From Hormiphora californensis (taxonomy: Eukaryota > Ctenophora > Tentaculata > Cydippida > Pleurobrachiidae), in contig CM035353.1 of the NCBI GenBank assembly GCA_020137815.1, positions 3,778,471 through 3,842,470 of the forward strand: a stretch of DNA of 64,000 nt, given 5' to 3'. Made by a program: the position numbers and the translations under genes. How positions within the stretch are numbered: position 1 is the first letter of the stretch; the number at the start of each line of letters is the position of its first letter. Under the pieces are notes generated by a model, which saw nothing but the letters and a program-made list of their open reading frames with translations, searched no databases and was not told the DNA's origin. This document shows, in pieces, positions 1-10,199 of the stretch.

Positions 1-460
1 AGAGCGAAGCGAGACGCGAGCGCGATCGAGAGCAGGAGAGAGCGAGCAGCGCGACGCTCGCGCTCGCGCGCGCGCTCGCGCTCCTCTCCTGCGCATCCCC
101 GCTCATCTCCTCTCGCCCAAGCGCAGTCACCGTGCATGCGCCCCGCGTCATCCCCGCTTGCTCCAACGCATTCCCATCTCTCAGTCCCCCTCTGCAGTCC
201 CCCTCGTCATTCCCACTATATCCCAATCTTTCACTCCCCGGGGATCCCACCGGCTCATTATCCCCCCTCTCATTCCCCCTCTAATTCCCCCCTCTAATTT
301 CCCCTCTTTCCCAAACTCATTGTCATATCTCATTCTGCCATCTCTTTCCCTCCGATCTCCCAATCTCTCATTCCCGGTTCCCCCTTTCATTTATGCCCAT
401 TGCCCCTCTCGTTATCCCCCTCTCAGGTGTGGCAACTGGCTATTAATTATCGCACATTGA
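1..460. repeat. Low-complexity CG-rich then C/T-rich DNA
   Basis: The first 100 or so bases are GAGCG/GCGCTC-type low-complexity DNA with self-complementary stretches. From about 130 to 430 the + strand is pyrimidine-rich, with repeated CTCATTCCCC and CTCTAATTCCCC-like words. The reading frames that cross it are compositional and have no protein-like character. Confidence 0.7.
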
Positions 461-899
461 GAATCAAGTGTGCTGATTGGCCAGTGGATCTCTATCTCAA
501 TTCACACATTACGTTCCACGTTATTGTATGTCACGCTGATATCTTCACGTGATGGAAAAGAGAGAGTGCCCATTGGGTGTCGCATTCTATCACATGTATA
601 ACACCTCAGTATCACATGGGTCGGACCAAGCCTCGAAACATGTTGTTCGTGGACGGTTATCTAAAGTTTAGCGAGATATTAGTCGCTCACTAACTTGACT
701 TCTAAATTTCAACACTAAACTGAATTTAGTTTCGTGGAGGACACCCTGACCTATTTTGCAAGTAGAATCGATTGCCGGTGACCGTGAAGAAAAATCTTTA
801 AAACGACTAGAACATGGTATTGGTAAAATTTCGATTTTTTGACGATTTTTGAGGGGTTTTCGCCCCCTACCCCGTCATGACATTTTAGAGTGTAAAATT
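461..899. other. Unassigned non-coding stretch
   Basis: No open frame with protein-like composition and no splice-flanked exon is visible. The stretch 780-895 contains T-rich words and a GGGG..CCCC mini-hairpin, similar in style to the ends of non-autonomous DNA elements, but no terminal repeat could be paired with it. Confidence 0.4.
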
Positions 900-997
900 A
901 GGCAAATTATTGAAAGTGGCTAGGCAGGCAGGTGAGAGAAAGTGAACTTGAATTAAAGTTCACTTTCTCTCACCTAGCCACTTTCAATAATTTGCCT
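900..997. repeat. Short perfect-arm hairpin (MITE-like)
   Basis: The left arm runs from AGGCAAATTATTGAAAGTGG at 900 to about 949 and is repeated in reverse complement from 956 to 997. The only difference is an extra CAGGCAGG in the left arm. The loop is about 6 bases. This could be a very small MITE or the collapsed ends of a larger element. No target-site duplication was identified. Confidence 0.75.
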
Positions 998-1375
998 AGA
1001 GAGATAGAGAGGGAGAGAGGGGGATAGGGAAGAGAGGGGGTGGGAGAGTGGGAGAGAGGGACATAGAGGCGGGGAGGGGGGTTGTTGTACGGGGGGTTGT
1101 TGAACGGGCTTTAACCGCATCTCAACTCGAGTCACTAGTGTGACAGTAGTTTCATGCTTGGAAGACGTTCCACCACTTCACATTCGTGAGAATATTTAGA
1201 TGGTATAAGGAAACTAACTTTGGGCAAGTAGTTAATACCGAAGACCAATAACAAGTCCAACGATAGACAAAACATTTGAAACGTCAGTAGACATAACAAA
1301 ATTGAACTAGCACCACTTAAATACCACGAAAATTACGAAAACATAATACTCTCATTACTCAATCAATCTACTACC
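998..1375. other. Purine-rich tract then unassigned DNA
   Basis: From 998 to about 1085 the + strand is GA/GGGA-rich. The rest is AT-rich and has no open frame with coding character. Confidence 0.4.
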
Positions 1376-1811
1376 TTGTACTCAGAACCTTCGTTTACTT
1401 CCTTGATCGACATGACATTAAAGGAGGAGAAGATGGCCACACAGGAAGTGGAGATAGCGGACTTGACAAGAGAAGACGCGGATCAGGGTACACCAGCTCT
1501 CAATCGCAATCCTCCTACAGAAGAGACGCAGGTGGCAGGAAAAGACGACCTCATGCAGAGGAGAGAAATCTCCGGGCGTTTAGGAATAGACTCATGGCAC
1601 CGTGGTGACGATCGGAACTACAGGCCCTACCACCATAGTGCTAACCAACGAGGAGCCAGAGAGAGCTCCCCCGTCCTGGACGAAATGCCATGGGACAGAT
1701 TTGCAGAGCTTTTCTGGGATAAGGCAATTAACCAAACAGCGATTGGAAGAAATACACGAGGAAGAACAGGAGTCCATATCTCAATCTGCTGGTCACCGCC
1801 GCGCTATCTGA
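1376..1811 (+). pseudogene. Decayed exon of a repeated coding family (coiled-coil type)
   Basis: I do not recognise the protein. One frame (from about 1412) gives a hydrophilic acidic segment rich in E, D and T. The coding frame then appears to shift, and 1602-1811 ends in a charged helical stretch containing KQRLEEIHEEEQ. The same peptide block, WTKCH followed by SGIR.LTKQR.EEIHEEEQ, recurs at 4773-4925 with scattered substitutions. That recurrence is the reason to treat this frame as formerly coding. The acidic helix suggests a coiled coil. There is no catalytic motif. It lies upstream of a likely intron that starts near 1930 and carries the foldback at 2003-3634. Confidence 0.45.
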
Positions 1812-1993
1812 TAAAGCACGAAGTACGGTCATAAGGACTCTGAAACCATATAGTATTATACTATAATATTATATATAAAGCAGGAAATATTGTTGTGATT
1901 ATAACCGACTTCCTCGATTTTACATTACTCCCAGGTCAGTCAATCCATAGTCATGTATTAGTAAATAGTATAGAGTAGCCCATTTGCATTATA

Positions 1994-3021
1994 CCTTTAT
2001 TTGGCAATTTTGCATTTGCGGGCATCGCACTTTAGACGCAGTACCCACGTACTATAGACGCATTATAAACGCATTATAAACGCATTATAGACGCATTATA
2101 GACACACGCAATATAGACGCAATTTCGTAAGCAGCACTATAGACGCAATATAGACGCATTATAACAGCAATATAAACGCATTTTTATAGACGCGACGCAG
2201 TATAGCCGCATTATAGGCGCACTACCCACCCCAAAATCACCTTATAGACGCACTATAGACGCATTATAGACTGACTATAGCAGCACCATAAACGCTACAT
2301 AGACCCATATAGACGCATGATAGAAGCATTATAGACGCAAATCACTTTTTATAGACGCCGCGTCTATAAAAAACGTGCTTTTTTAAGAAGCACTATAGAC
2401 GTACTCCAGGCTACAATGCGATATTTGAGGCGCAGTTGGGCGTTTTATAAACGCATCTTTGTTGCATAGAAAAGGAAGCAGTATAGACGCATTATAGACG
2501 CAGTATAGCCGCATGTGTGCGAAATCGATAAAGACGTAATATAGACGCAAAATAAGAAGGAGAGGGAGAGCGAGGGAGGAGAGCGAAGGAGATGGAAAGG
2601 GGGAGGGAGGGATACAGGGACAGAGACAGATGGATAAACTTAAAGACCTGAGACAGACGGACAGAGTTTAAGATGGAGATAGAGAGTAAGATGGAGAGAG
2701 AGTGAGATAGGGACGGAGTGAGACAGAAAAAGACAGAGATGGACGGACTATCTCCCTCTCTCTCCATCTTAATCTCTCTCCATCTTAATCTCTGATCTCC
2801 ATCTTAATCTCTCCGTCTGTCTCAGATCTTTGTGCATCTGCATCTCTGTATCCCTCCCTCTCTCCCTCTTTCCGGCCTCTCCTTCCCTCTCCCTCCCTCC
2901 CTCCCTCCATCTCTCCATCTGTCTCTATCTGATCTGGTTCTGTATCCCTCCCTCTCTCCCTCTCTCCCTCTTTCCCTCTCCTTCCCTCTCCCTCCCTCCC
3001 TCCCTCCCTCCCTCCCTCCCT

Positions 3022-3071
<50 letters not shown>

Positions 3072-3643
3072 GATCTCCTTCTTATTTTGCGTCTATATTG
3101 CGTCTTTATCGATTTCGCTCACATGCGGCTATAATGCGTCTATAATGCGTCTATACTGCTTCCTTTTATATGCGACAAAGATGCGTTTATAGTTCGCCCA
3201 ACTGCGCCTCAAATATCGCAGCGTGCGTCTGAGTACGTCTATAGTGCTTCTTAAAAAAACACGTTTTTTATAGACGCGGCGTCTATAAAAAGCGATTTGC
3301 GTTTATAATGCTTCTATCATGCGTCTATATGGGTCTATGTAGCGTTTATGGTGCTGCTATAGTCAGTCTATAATGCGTCTATAGTGCGTCTATAAGGTGA
3401 TTTTGGGGTGGGTAGTGCGCCTATAATGCGGCTATACTGCGTCGCGTCTATAAAAATGCGTTTATGTTGCTGTTATAATGCGTCTACATTGCGTCTATAG
3501 TGCTGCTTACGAAATTGCGTCTATATTGCGTGTGTCTATAATGCGTCTATAATGCGTTTATAATGCGTTTATAATGCGTCTATAGTACGTGGGTACTGCG
3601 TCTATAGTGCGATGCCCGCAAATGCAAAATTGCCCCTTTATTT
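1994..3643. mobile_element. Foldback element, minisatellite arms, 9 bp target-site duplication
   Basis: The element itself is 2003-3634 (1632 bp), flanked by the direct repeat CCTTTATTT at 1994-2002 and 3635-3643. It begins GGCAATTTTGCATTTGCGGG and ends with the reverse complement. The arms are at least 560 bp each (about 2003-2570 and 3070-3634) and consist largely of an 11-12 bp minisatellite around TATAGACGCAT. The core is purine-rich and then pyrimidine-rich (GA, then CCCT and CT runs). It encodes nothing plausible. The flanks closely resemble an unfilled paralogous intron at 36427-36530, which supports a real insertion. A 9 bp duplication with long arms suggests a Mutator-like or Foldback class; this is inference. 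Confidence 0.85.
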
Positions 3644-3702
3644 CATCTTTGAGCATAACTTTGTATTATGGCTATAATATATTATCACCCATTCTCCCTC
3701 CA

Positions 3703-3986
3703 GGATCATGGACCTCGTAACAGAGCTTGAGAAAATCCTCAACGATGAGTCAACCAAGGATGCAGCAACCCAAACCACACCGCAGACAGCTACATCCAAC
3801 CCGACGCTGGACGAACTTCCTTCACTGATCAGGAGGCTATTGGCTGAACTGCGACGTCGTTTTAGTCGAATCAAAACAATATGTCTCAAGCAGCTGAGGG
3901 CGTACATGATGAGAGGACGGATTCTTTTAGATAGAAATGAATTCAATTATTTATGGTGCAATAATACTATTAACTGTTACTTATAA
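3703..3986 (+). pseudogene. Exon-like ORF with basic helical C-terminal half
   Basis: A strong acceptor (CTCCCTCCAG) ends at 3702 and an ATG follows at 3708. The 92-codon frame has an acidic, T/Q-rich N-terminal half. Its basic leucine/arginine helix contains LAELRRRFSRIKTICLK and then RAYMMRGR. A diverged version of the latter stretch is visible at about 46635-46665, so it belongs to a repeated family. I do not recognise the product; the basic helix could bind nucleic acid or another protein. The frame ends in AT-rich DNA at 3986, which may be intron read-through, so the true exon end is probably near 3940. Confidence 0.4.
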
Positions 3987-4009
3987 TAGCACATTCTTTA
4001 TTCCCAGGC

Positions 4010-4395
4010 CAAAAAAAGGGGAGGCGAAATCGCGGCGATATGGATTGAGGGATTTCGTGGAACCAGCCTAAATACCTAGGCAAGCCCCAGACGTACTTGA
4101 CCGCTTTTGCTTTAATTCCGGGCAAAACGAGGAGAAACGAACACACAGTGACAAACTAGGGTTTTCGTGGACGTCAGCCAAAGTGCTTAGGGGAGTCACA
4201 AGCCTTCCTTACCGCATTCTCGGCAATTTACCCGGTATCCATGTCCCTAAAGATTTGGAGGAGAGGATCGATCAGGTCGGGCAGGAATGACCTGTCCACA
4301 GGTCATTTCTGCTGTGTTATCTGACTACCAAGCAAAGCCCCCCAGGATCATTCGGATGTTGCAGACGTACTTTACGAGCCAGTATCAGATTTAGA
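4010..4395 (+). pseudogene. Relic with duplicated GFSWTSAKVL-type motif
   Basis: Two related peptide blocks occur in succession. One reads GISWNQPKYLGKPQTYLTAF near 4050-4115, and the other reads GFSWTSAKVLRGVTSLPY near 4159-4212, followed by GNLPGIHVPKDLEE. The second block recurs at 11700-11790 with an almost identical sequence. The repeat family is real, but the first block is interrupted in its neighbourhood and no start codon or full frame is visible. I do not recognise the function. Confidence 0.4.
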
Positions 4396-4594
4396 AGAGC
4401 TGCAACATGCTGACGAGGAAATGAAAGAACCTGATTCGGAACTTTGGCAGTTTGTGGATACGGCTACGAACACTGACCTGACCTTTGGGGTAATAAACAT
4501 GTTGGAGGCATTCCATATTACGATTAGCCTAACCATTCAGCAGCAGCCGCTACAGTTCCCTTCTGCATCTCAGCAGCAGCCGCTATATTTATAG
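4346..4594 (+). pseudogene. Exon-like acidic ORF (82 codons)
   Basis: An acceptor-like CCCCCCAG ends at 4345. The open frame that follows has an acidic start (YEPVSDLEELQHADEEMKEP), then aromatic and hydrophobic residues, and two short QQQPL repeats near the end at 4594. It overlaps, in another frame, the end of the preceding relic, so at most one of the two is used at the overlap. The TATTTATAG at its 3' end is also a plausible acceptor for the coiled-coil segment that follows. Product unknown. Confidence 0.35.
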
Positions 4595-4961
4595 GAAAAA
4601 AGAGGAAGACAACAAAAAACGGGAGGAGATGGAGAGGAAATTAAAGGAAAAGATGGATCAAGAGGAAAAAGAGAGGACAATCAAAGAACTGAGGAGGAAA
4701 CTGGATAGTTAGGGGCAGCTGTAGTCGAGTGACTGGGAAAAAATTTGTGACAAGCTGATTTCTTCACTAACGTGTCCCAATGGGTCCCCTCTAGCCCTCG
4801 AAAAGTCGGAGAGAGCTCCCCCGTCCTGGACGAAATGCCATGCAGGGACAGATTGGCAAAGCCTTTCTGGGATAAGACACTTAACCAAACAGCGAGTGGA
4901 AGAAATACACGAGGAAGAACAGGGGAAGCAAATAGAGACTGTGGATCACGCGATATATTAA
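4593..4961 (+). pseudogene. Coiled-coil coding relic with two in-frame TAG codons
   Basis: In one frame the segment begins with a highly charged helix (KKEEDNKKREEMERKLKE, then TIKELRRKLDS). It meets TAG at 4710 and again at 4722, and then continues without a gap through SSDWEKICDKLISSL, the repeated WTKCH block and KQRVEEIHEEEQGKQIETV to a TAA at 4959-4961. Protein-like character on both sides of the stops in the same phase suggests a recently inactivated frame in which CAG changed to TAG. The repeated block matches 1602-1770. Function unknown; a coiled-coil structural or assembly role is inference. Confidence 0.5.
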
Positions 4962-5558
4962 GGCTCCGACGTTTAGAGCTCCAGTTTTCGATGTGCACGA
5001 AGGAAATAAGTTTCATGGGCAAGGACTTTATGTCGCTAGTAAAGTGGACTGATGAGAAGACGGGTCCAAATGGAAGGAATATAGAAATAGAAGTGAATGA
5101 CAATGCGGTAGATTGGGAAAATTTAATAAGCACCACGGATGAGATGGAAATTACCTCGACATTTGATGAGCTTTGCAAACTCAACTGTTAAAAACATCTT
5201 AGAACCAATTATAGAAAGGTCAGTAAAGACTAAAGGGGACAGGATTTGTGGGAGAATGGTCGGCTCTCGTTTTAATTATTATTACACTAGTTTGATGGTC
5301 CCACGGAACATAAAGGACATCCTACAGTTAGGAAATTATCAGGATGGAAGCCGCGACGAGTCCCAGATACAGCAGTTACAGCATCACCTCCAGAATGAGG
5401 TAAACAACCTCTTCTGGGTTACCAATGTTGATAGAGATTCAGCAGAAGCAATTCAAAGTTTAATTTTTCTAGTTTTCAGCCAATGTGTATTCAGAGAAAA
5501 GTTCCGAGAAGATTATGCTGAAATAGCGAGGGAGGAGAACATTCAACGGGATTTTTAG
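4948..5558 (+). pseudogene. Frameshifted coding relic
   Basis: One frame (to 5191) carries KWTDEKTGPNGRNIEIEV and DNAVDWENLIS. A second frame (about 5160-5558) carries VKNILEPIIERSVKTKGDR, FNYYYTSLMVPRNIKDIL and QQLQHHLQNEVNNLFWVTN. The switch lies near 5165-5190, without splice signals, so a single-base frameshift is likely. The composition is strongly protein-like (amphipathic helices, few low-complexity runs). I recognise no family. It sits within the run of exon-like relics of the first 6 kb. Confidence 0.45.
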
Positions 5559-5744
5559 GACACCTTGACAGATAATATGAGTCAACCTAAATGCGCTCGA
5601 TAGGGGAGCTATGGAGAATAGGCTATAGGAGAGCGATGACATGCAGCTGATGCAAAGGATATCTACACAGATGTCCATGTCCCAACACCTCTGGTTCCTA
5701 TACTGGAATGAGGTGGAACTTGCATTTTATGTACACGGGAACGC

Positions 5745-6134
5745 GTGCAGAGGAACCGGAATAGCCGCTTCCCTTTCCAGAGAATGATCTCATCATTCCT
5801 GCCCGCTCCCTGGGTTACAATTAAATCACGTGAGTCTGTGTCGACGATCGACGAATATTCCAATGGTAAAGAATTTCTAAACGTGAGAATGCAGCGAGTG
5901 AAGATACTATCTATCTTGTTCCGATATAATGATGTATACAGTAATGATTATAAAATTAAATTTGCTCTTAAAATGACAGAAATTGCAACCCTTCAGCACC
6001 ATCGAGATGCAAAAGTAACGGAACTGAACCCGGAAATATCGATTGTTCTAGAAATAATAATTGAATGTTATAATTGTATGTTATACATGTCCTTGATCCT
6101 CACGGCCCAGTCACGCCTTCCCTCGGAAGCGTAA
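5745..6134 (+). pseudogene. Coding relic containing the repeated ELNPEI..EIIIE block
   Basis: The 129-codon frame includes FPFQRMISSFLPAPW and DVYSNDYKIKF, and then TLQHHRDAKVTELNPEI followed by LEIIIE. The last part is repeated almost exactly at 8755-8925, and more distant versions lie at 13500-13600, 17960-18030 and 18670-18740. Copies agree in this frame, which indicates that it was coding. After EIIIE this copy departs into AT-rich sequence. No known domain is recognised. Confidence 0.45.
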
Positions 6135-6269
6135 GTGGTGCGTGAGGAAAGCTCACTTCGATTTTCCCGTCTTTTAGTGTCACTCCTAACAGGCAGAAAG
6201 ATTGCCCGATATGCGTGGAAGAAATAGGAAGCAGATCCAGCTGACAGTGCACCTACCCTACCAGAAATC

Positions 6270-6420
6270 AAACGATCGATTCATCTCAAAAATGGACGAC
6301 TTCGTTCGATCCAGTCGATCGATTAGTCGCAGGACTTCGCTCGACCATCGCTCGACTGATCGACCGAAATCGACCGCCGTGTTGCTATGGTGTTGTTCCA
6401 GGCTGCGCGCGCTTGTCTAG
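6270..6420. repeat. CGATCGA/TCGATCG-rich short-word repeat
   Basis: Words such as CGATCGATT, CCAGTCGATCGATTAG and CGACTGATCGACC recur over about 120 bases and give many small overlapping palindromes. I see no tandem register and no gene. Confidence 0.5.
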
Positions 6421-6519
6421 CGGAAAAGTCTCGCGCGTTACATGACTGAAAGGCTGAGCAGGTTTTCACACCTACTCAGTATGTGTGAAACAAGTCGGTG
6501 GCAGTAGCCAAGCATGATA

Positions 6520-6665
6520 ACGAGATGTGTCACGTGCACTCTTCTATACCAAGTTAATCACACCGATACCGATCACATGACACTGATAGGGAGGTATCAT
6601 GTGACTCTCATATCACTTGGATCACATATCGATCACATGACACTGTGTCCCTGGATCAATGGATC
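6520..6665. repeat. Degenerate GATCACATGACACTG repeat
   Basis: GATCACATGACACTG occurs twice (near 6580 and 6632), and related TCATGTGAC and ATCACTTGGATCACAT words lie between. The region is tandem-like and non-coding. Confidence 0.5.
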
Positions 6666-6678
6666 AAATACTGTCCCT

Positions 6679-6772
6679 ATACTCCCCCTCTTTTAGAACA
6701 GGCGGTGAGGGAAAGGAGAATAATGTATGATTCTTCTCTCTCTCACCTCCAGTTCTAAAAGAGGGGGAGTAT
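6679..6772. mobile_element. 94 bp hairpin MITE-like element
   Basis: ATACTCCCCCTCTTTTAGAA at 6679 is repeated in reverse complement, ending at 6772. The inner sequence is partly complementary as well (GGCGGTGAGGGAAAGGAGAA against TTCTTCTCTCTCTCACCTCC), so almost the whole segment can fold. The flanks are AT-rich and the target-site duplication is ambiguous. Confidence 0.65.
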
Positions 6773-7132
6773 TATAGTATACTATTATAACGAAAATGGA
6801 CGTTCTGGGCTGATATTTTAATTCTATTTTTAACACCTCCTTAATTTCAGGTGAGTCCAAGAGATAAATTGTTTTCTTCAAACCCATTTTGAGGATCAAA
6901 CAAAGCAAGAGATAAAAAGGATAACAGTGAATTCATCTGCAGCACATTGCGTTTTGGGAAAGTTGAATCAGCCGTAAGAAAAGCATTCTACTTGACGCTG
7001 CCTGCTGCCTAGTCGAGCTGTCCCTTCTAAATTGAAACCAAAAATCACATAAAAAACATTCCAAATTCAATTGCTTATACAGAAACTGTGCATTGTCCAA
7101 TCCGATTCGGGGAAATGTCAGCTATATATATA

Positions 7133-8418
7133 TACACGGTGTCCCTTAAGGAGGTGAAACCTCGACTAGATAAAGTTTTTTGGAGACCGGACCTAGGTCA
7201 CGTATTTTTGACCGAGGAATCCGAAAAACATAAAATTAAAATCGAAAACGTAGCGGTTTTTGCGTAAAACGGCAAAAACTGTCATTTTTCAGCGATTTTC
7301 GACTTTTTACGCTTTCTAGAGATTTAAAAAATATTTCCTTACAAGATATGATATTGTGCTTCTAGACTAATAAAATACAATCGATTTGCTACAAATTGGT
7401 CCCGGGTTTGTGTGATTTGGTCAAAAGCTCTCTTTACTGTGGCCCATCAAAGATGGCCACTCTGCAAATACGTATTTGGCTCCTGTGGCTGCAGATGTAA
7501 ACCAAAAGAAGATTTATTATACACCAAAATTTGCGTCTTCTCAAGGCGAACAACCTGGTTTTTACGGCATTCCATTTCATGCAGGCGTTGAGGAGTTAAA
7601 GCAGAAAAACTGGTACAGTGGATTTCGGAAATACCCCTACTTCAACAATTCTGTCCACAGGGGACTAAGTTGGTGCACTGGAGGTGACATTTTATTCGTA
7701 TTGCATTTTTAGACAGATTTGCTGTTTTTCAGGGCTTTTAGAGGGTGTTTTCAAGGCAAATATAAGCACTTTTATTTTGGCTATAGCTTCTAAACGAAAT
7801 AAGTTAGACACTTCCCGTTTTTTGCATCACGTTGGCATTTGTCTGAGCTTCATTTTCATGTATGAAGATGTATATTTTTCGAAATCTTATCTGGATTAGG
7901 GTTTGTTGAAGTAGGGGTATTTCCGAAATCCACTGTACCAGTTTTTCTGCTTTAACTCCTCAACGCCTGCATGAAATGGAATGCCGTAAAAACCAGGTTG
8001 TTCGCCTTGAGAAGACGCAAATTTTGGTGTATAATAAATCTTCTTTTGGTTTACATCTGCAGCCACAGGAGCCAAATACGTATTTGCAGAGTGGCCATCT
8101 TTGATGGGCCACAGTAAAGAGAGCTTTTGACCAAATCACACAAACCCGGGACCAATTTGTAGCAAATCGATTGTATTTTATTAGTCTAGAAGCACAAGAT
8201 CATATCTTGTAAGGAAATATTTTTTAAATCTCTAGAAAGCGTAAAAAGTCGAAAATCGCTGAAAAATGACAGTTTTTGCCGTTTTACGCAAAAACCGCTA
8301 CGTTTTCGATTTTAATTTTATGTTTTTCGGATTCCTCGGTCAAAAATACGTAACCTAGGTCCGGTCTCCAAAAAACTTTATCTAGTCGAGGTTTCACCTT
8401 CTTAAGGGACACCGTGTA
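7133..8418. mobile_element. Foldback element with about 510 bp arms, TA duplication
   Basis: The element is 7135-8416 with TA on both sides. It begins CACGGTGTCCCTTAAGGAGG and ends with the matching reverse complement. The arms run 7135-7645 and 7906-8416 and are nearly identical, with a few substitutions (for example GATATGATATTGTG against CACAAGATCATATC). The unique core of about 260 bp (7646-7905) has no convincing coding frame; short frames in the arms are mirror images and not genes. TA duplication and CACGGTGTCC-type ends suggest a non-autonomous Tc1/mariner-like element; this is inference. Confidence 0.85.
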
Positions 8419-8754
8419 TAGGAACACTGCACCTGGTAAACAACTGTACGTTAGAAGCAGTATCAATTGATATTGGACTGGGGCCGACTGACATTATTTA
8501 TAGCAAATATAGCGTATTATATTATTTATAAAGGATATTATATTATTTTAGGATAGGAGGAAGATTCAGGAGGATGTATCTTAACCGGTTTCACGCGTGA
8601 TCATGATTTGGGATCTTCCCAGGATTTGAGGACACGTGATAAGAAACAATGGGAATTGCTGAACGTATTCGAACACATTCCCATTCCCACATTCTATCAA
8701 ATATTGAAGAGCCACTCTCGGATAACAAAAAGGCCAGTTCAAAAATAAGAAAAT

Positions 8755-8925
8755 CGATATAATGATTTATACAGTAATGATTATAAAATTAAATTTGCAA
8801 CCCTTCAGCACCATCGAGATGCAAAATTAACGGAACTGAACCCGGAAATATTGATTCTTCTAGAAATAATAATTGAAGAGGAAAACATGAACCGGTTCGA
8901 GTATTTCCATGTACCACATTGAAAA
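8755..8925 (+). pseudogene. Second copy of the ELNPEI..EIIIEEENM block
   Basis: This segment repeats 5925-6065 almost exactly at the peptide level (YSNDYKIKF, TLQHHRDAKLTELNPEI, LEIIIEEENM) and extends it to NRFEYFHVPH before a stop. Ten codons present in the 5.9 kb copy (between KIKF and ATLQ) are missing here in phase, so one copy has an in-frame indel. Unrecognised product. Confidence 0.5.
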
Positions 8926-8934
8926 GGAAAATTT

Positions 8935-9600
8935 TTGGGAACGCTGCTGTACCCGGCCCAAGCAGTGCTTGCGCCAGTTAAATTGAGGCTGATCCGTCAG
9001 GGAAAAACGGAATCAGTTCTCGATTTTGGGATCAGGGTGGCGAACCTCTGGGTGGAGGCGATCGGAGAAGGCTCCGATCGCGATGAAAATGTCATCTATG
9101 CCTTCACAACGGGGCTAGATGATGGCCGAGCAGGCGATGCCCCCAAATGGGGTGGAGCGAACCAACAGACCATCAACGTGGTGGACACAGTCAACCCCGC
9201 ACCGGGGCCTAGTGGGGGCCAGGAGGCCGGCATACTAAGGTACAAACATACTTGTACGTTCGGGGGGACTGGGAGGCGTTTTGTACTCGGTTCGAGGATT
9301 TCCTGGAGGCCCAGGGAATCCCCGAGCAGAGGCACTTTAAGTGCATCCTAATGTACCTCGATGACAAATCATACGGGAGGGTGCGAACAGCCACCTTCCC
9401 GAAGGAAGTGTACAAGAATGAGGACGACAAGTCGTATGTCGTCCTGGCAAAAGCCAGAAAATTCTTGGGGGGCTGCTAGACCCTGCACAGGCGGTACCCG
9501 CGCCGGTAAAATTGAGGCTGATCAATCAGGGTAAGACGGAATCAGTCCTCGATTTTGGGATCAGCGACGCGAGTAATATTATAGCAATCCTCGTAGTATA
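8935..9600 (+). pseudogene. Ty3/Gypsy-like gag fragments, units 1 and 2
   Basis: The first part (8935-9115) matches the second half of a retrotransposon gag matrix/capsid domain: KLRLIRQGKTESVLDFGIRV, then DENVIYAFTTGLDD. It runs on in frame into the start of a second unit. That unit shows DWEAFCTRFEDFLEAQGIPE, KCILMYLDDKSYGRVRTATF and SYVVLAKARKFLGG, the pattern seen in Gypsy gag proteins (a W..F..RFE.FL helix, then Y..L...R..F). Frame changes occur in a G run near 9259 and at the G6 run near 9467. No protease, reverse transcriptase or integrase follows. In an intact element the protein would form the particle coat. Confidence 0.6.
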
Positions 9601-9656
9601 ATTATTTTACAGCTAAATTAATTGATACTAGAGCGGAGTCGCTGAGTTTGTTCTTA
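9563..9656. repeat. Spacer repeat of the gag tandem series (copy 1)
   Basis: The sequence from GCGACGCGAGTAATATTATA to GCTGAGTTTGTTCTTA recurs at 10698-10792. In this copy it is split from its continuation (GAAGTAGGGGACGTAGGG) by the MITE at 9657-10016. Confidence 0.8.
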
Positions 9657-10018
9657 CCCTGCTGGAATAGAATCGTTCAATATACTCAATATAAACGCGA
9701 TCTAGCAGGCTAATTGTTCAATAATTGATTGGATATTGAGGTGCTTGCGCGATTTATTGTTCAATTTCACGTCAATATACCTCAATAAGACCACGATATA
9801 TCGAGGACAATAGAACACATGGGAATAATTGAACAATAAATCGCTCGGAAACCTCAATTATTGAACAATACCGCAATCGTGGTTTTATTGAGGTACATCG
9901 AGGTAAAATTGAACAATAAATCGCGCAAGAACCTCAATATCCAATCAATTATTGAACAATATGAGTGCTAAATCGCAGTCATATTGAGGATATTGAACAA
10001 TTCTATTCCGGCAGGGTA
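9655..10018. mobile_element. 360 bp palindromic MITE with TA duplication and an exact empty site
   Basis: The element is 9657-10016. It begins CCCTGCTGGAATAGAAT and ends ATTCTATTCCGGCAGGG. Most of the interior is self-complementary (repeated TTGTTCAAT, CCTCAATA and GCGCGATTTATTGTTCAATT words). TA flanks both ends, and the unfilled sequence, with a single TA, is present at 10791-10792 inside the next spacer repeat. It is a non-autonomous TA-targeting element, mariner-like by inference. Confidence 0.9.
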
Positions 10019-10199
10019 GAAGTAGGGGACGTAGGGTCGCCCTACTGAGAGACAATTAATAATTCGAGTTAGGTCCAGAGACAGAAGGGGAGGGGAGCGG
10101 TGTGATTATTTCGGGGGGAGGTTTGACTAGTTATTTTAATTCAAATCGTATAATTAGTTTGAGACTAACCCGAACCCCGCCTCCCCCACGAGGTAACGA
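10019..10199. repeat. Leader repeat before gag unit 3
   Basis: GAAGTAGGGGACGTAGGGTC to about GGGGAGCGGTGTGA is repeated at 10793-10880, each time about 100-180 bases upstream of an ATGAACAAC start. It looks like the untranslated leader of the gag unit. Confidence 0.7.

Noticed and set aside
1-130. Telomeric or rDNA origin of the CG-rich left edge
   Set aside because: There is no regular short telomere unit and no rRNA similarity; it is low-complexity only.
2050-2350. Spaced short repeats as a CRISPR array
   Set aside because: The TATAGACGCAT and CGCAAGGATTA units are contiguous minisatellites without unique spacers, lie in inverted arms and occur in eukaryotic DNA.
2830-3192. Ser/Leu/Pro-rich ORFs
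   Set aside because: They arise from the CCCT and CT runs in the core of the foldback.
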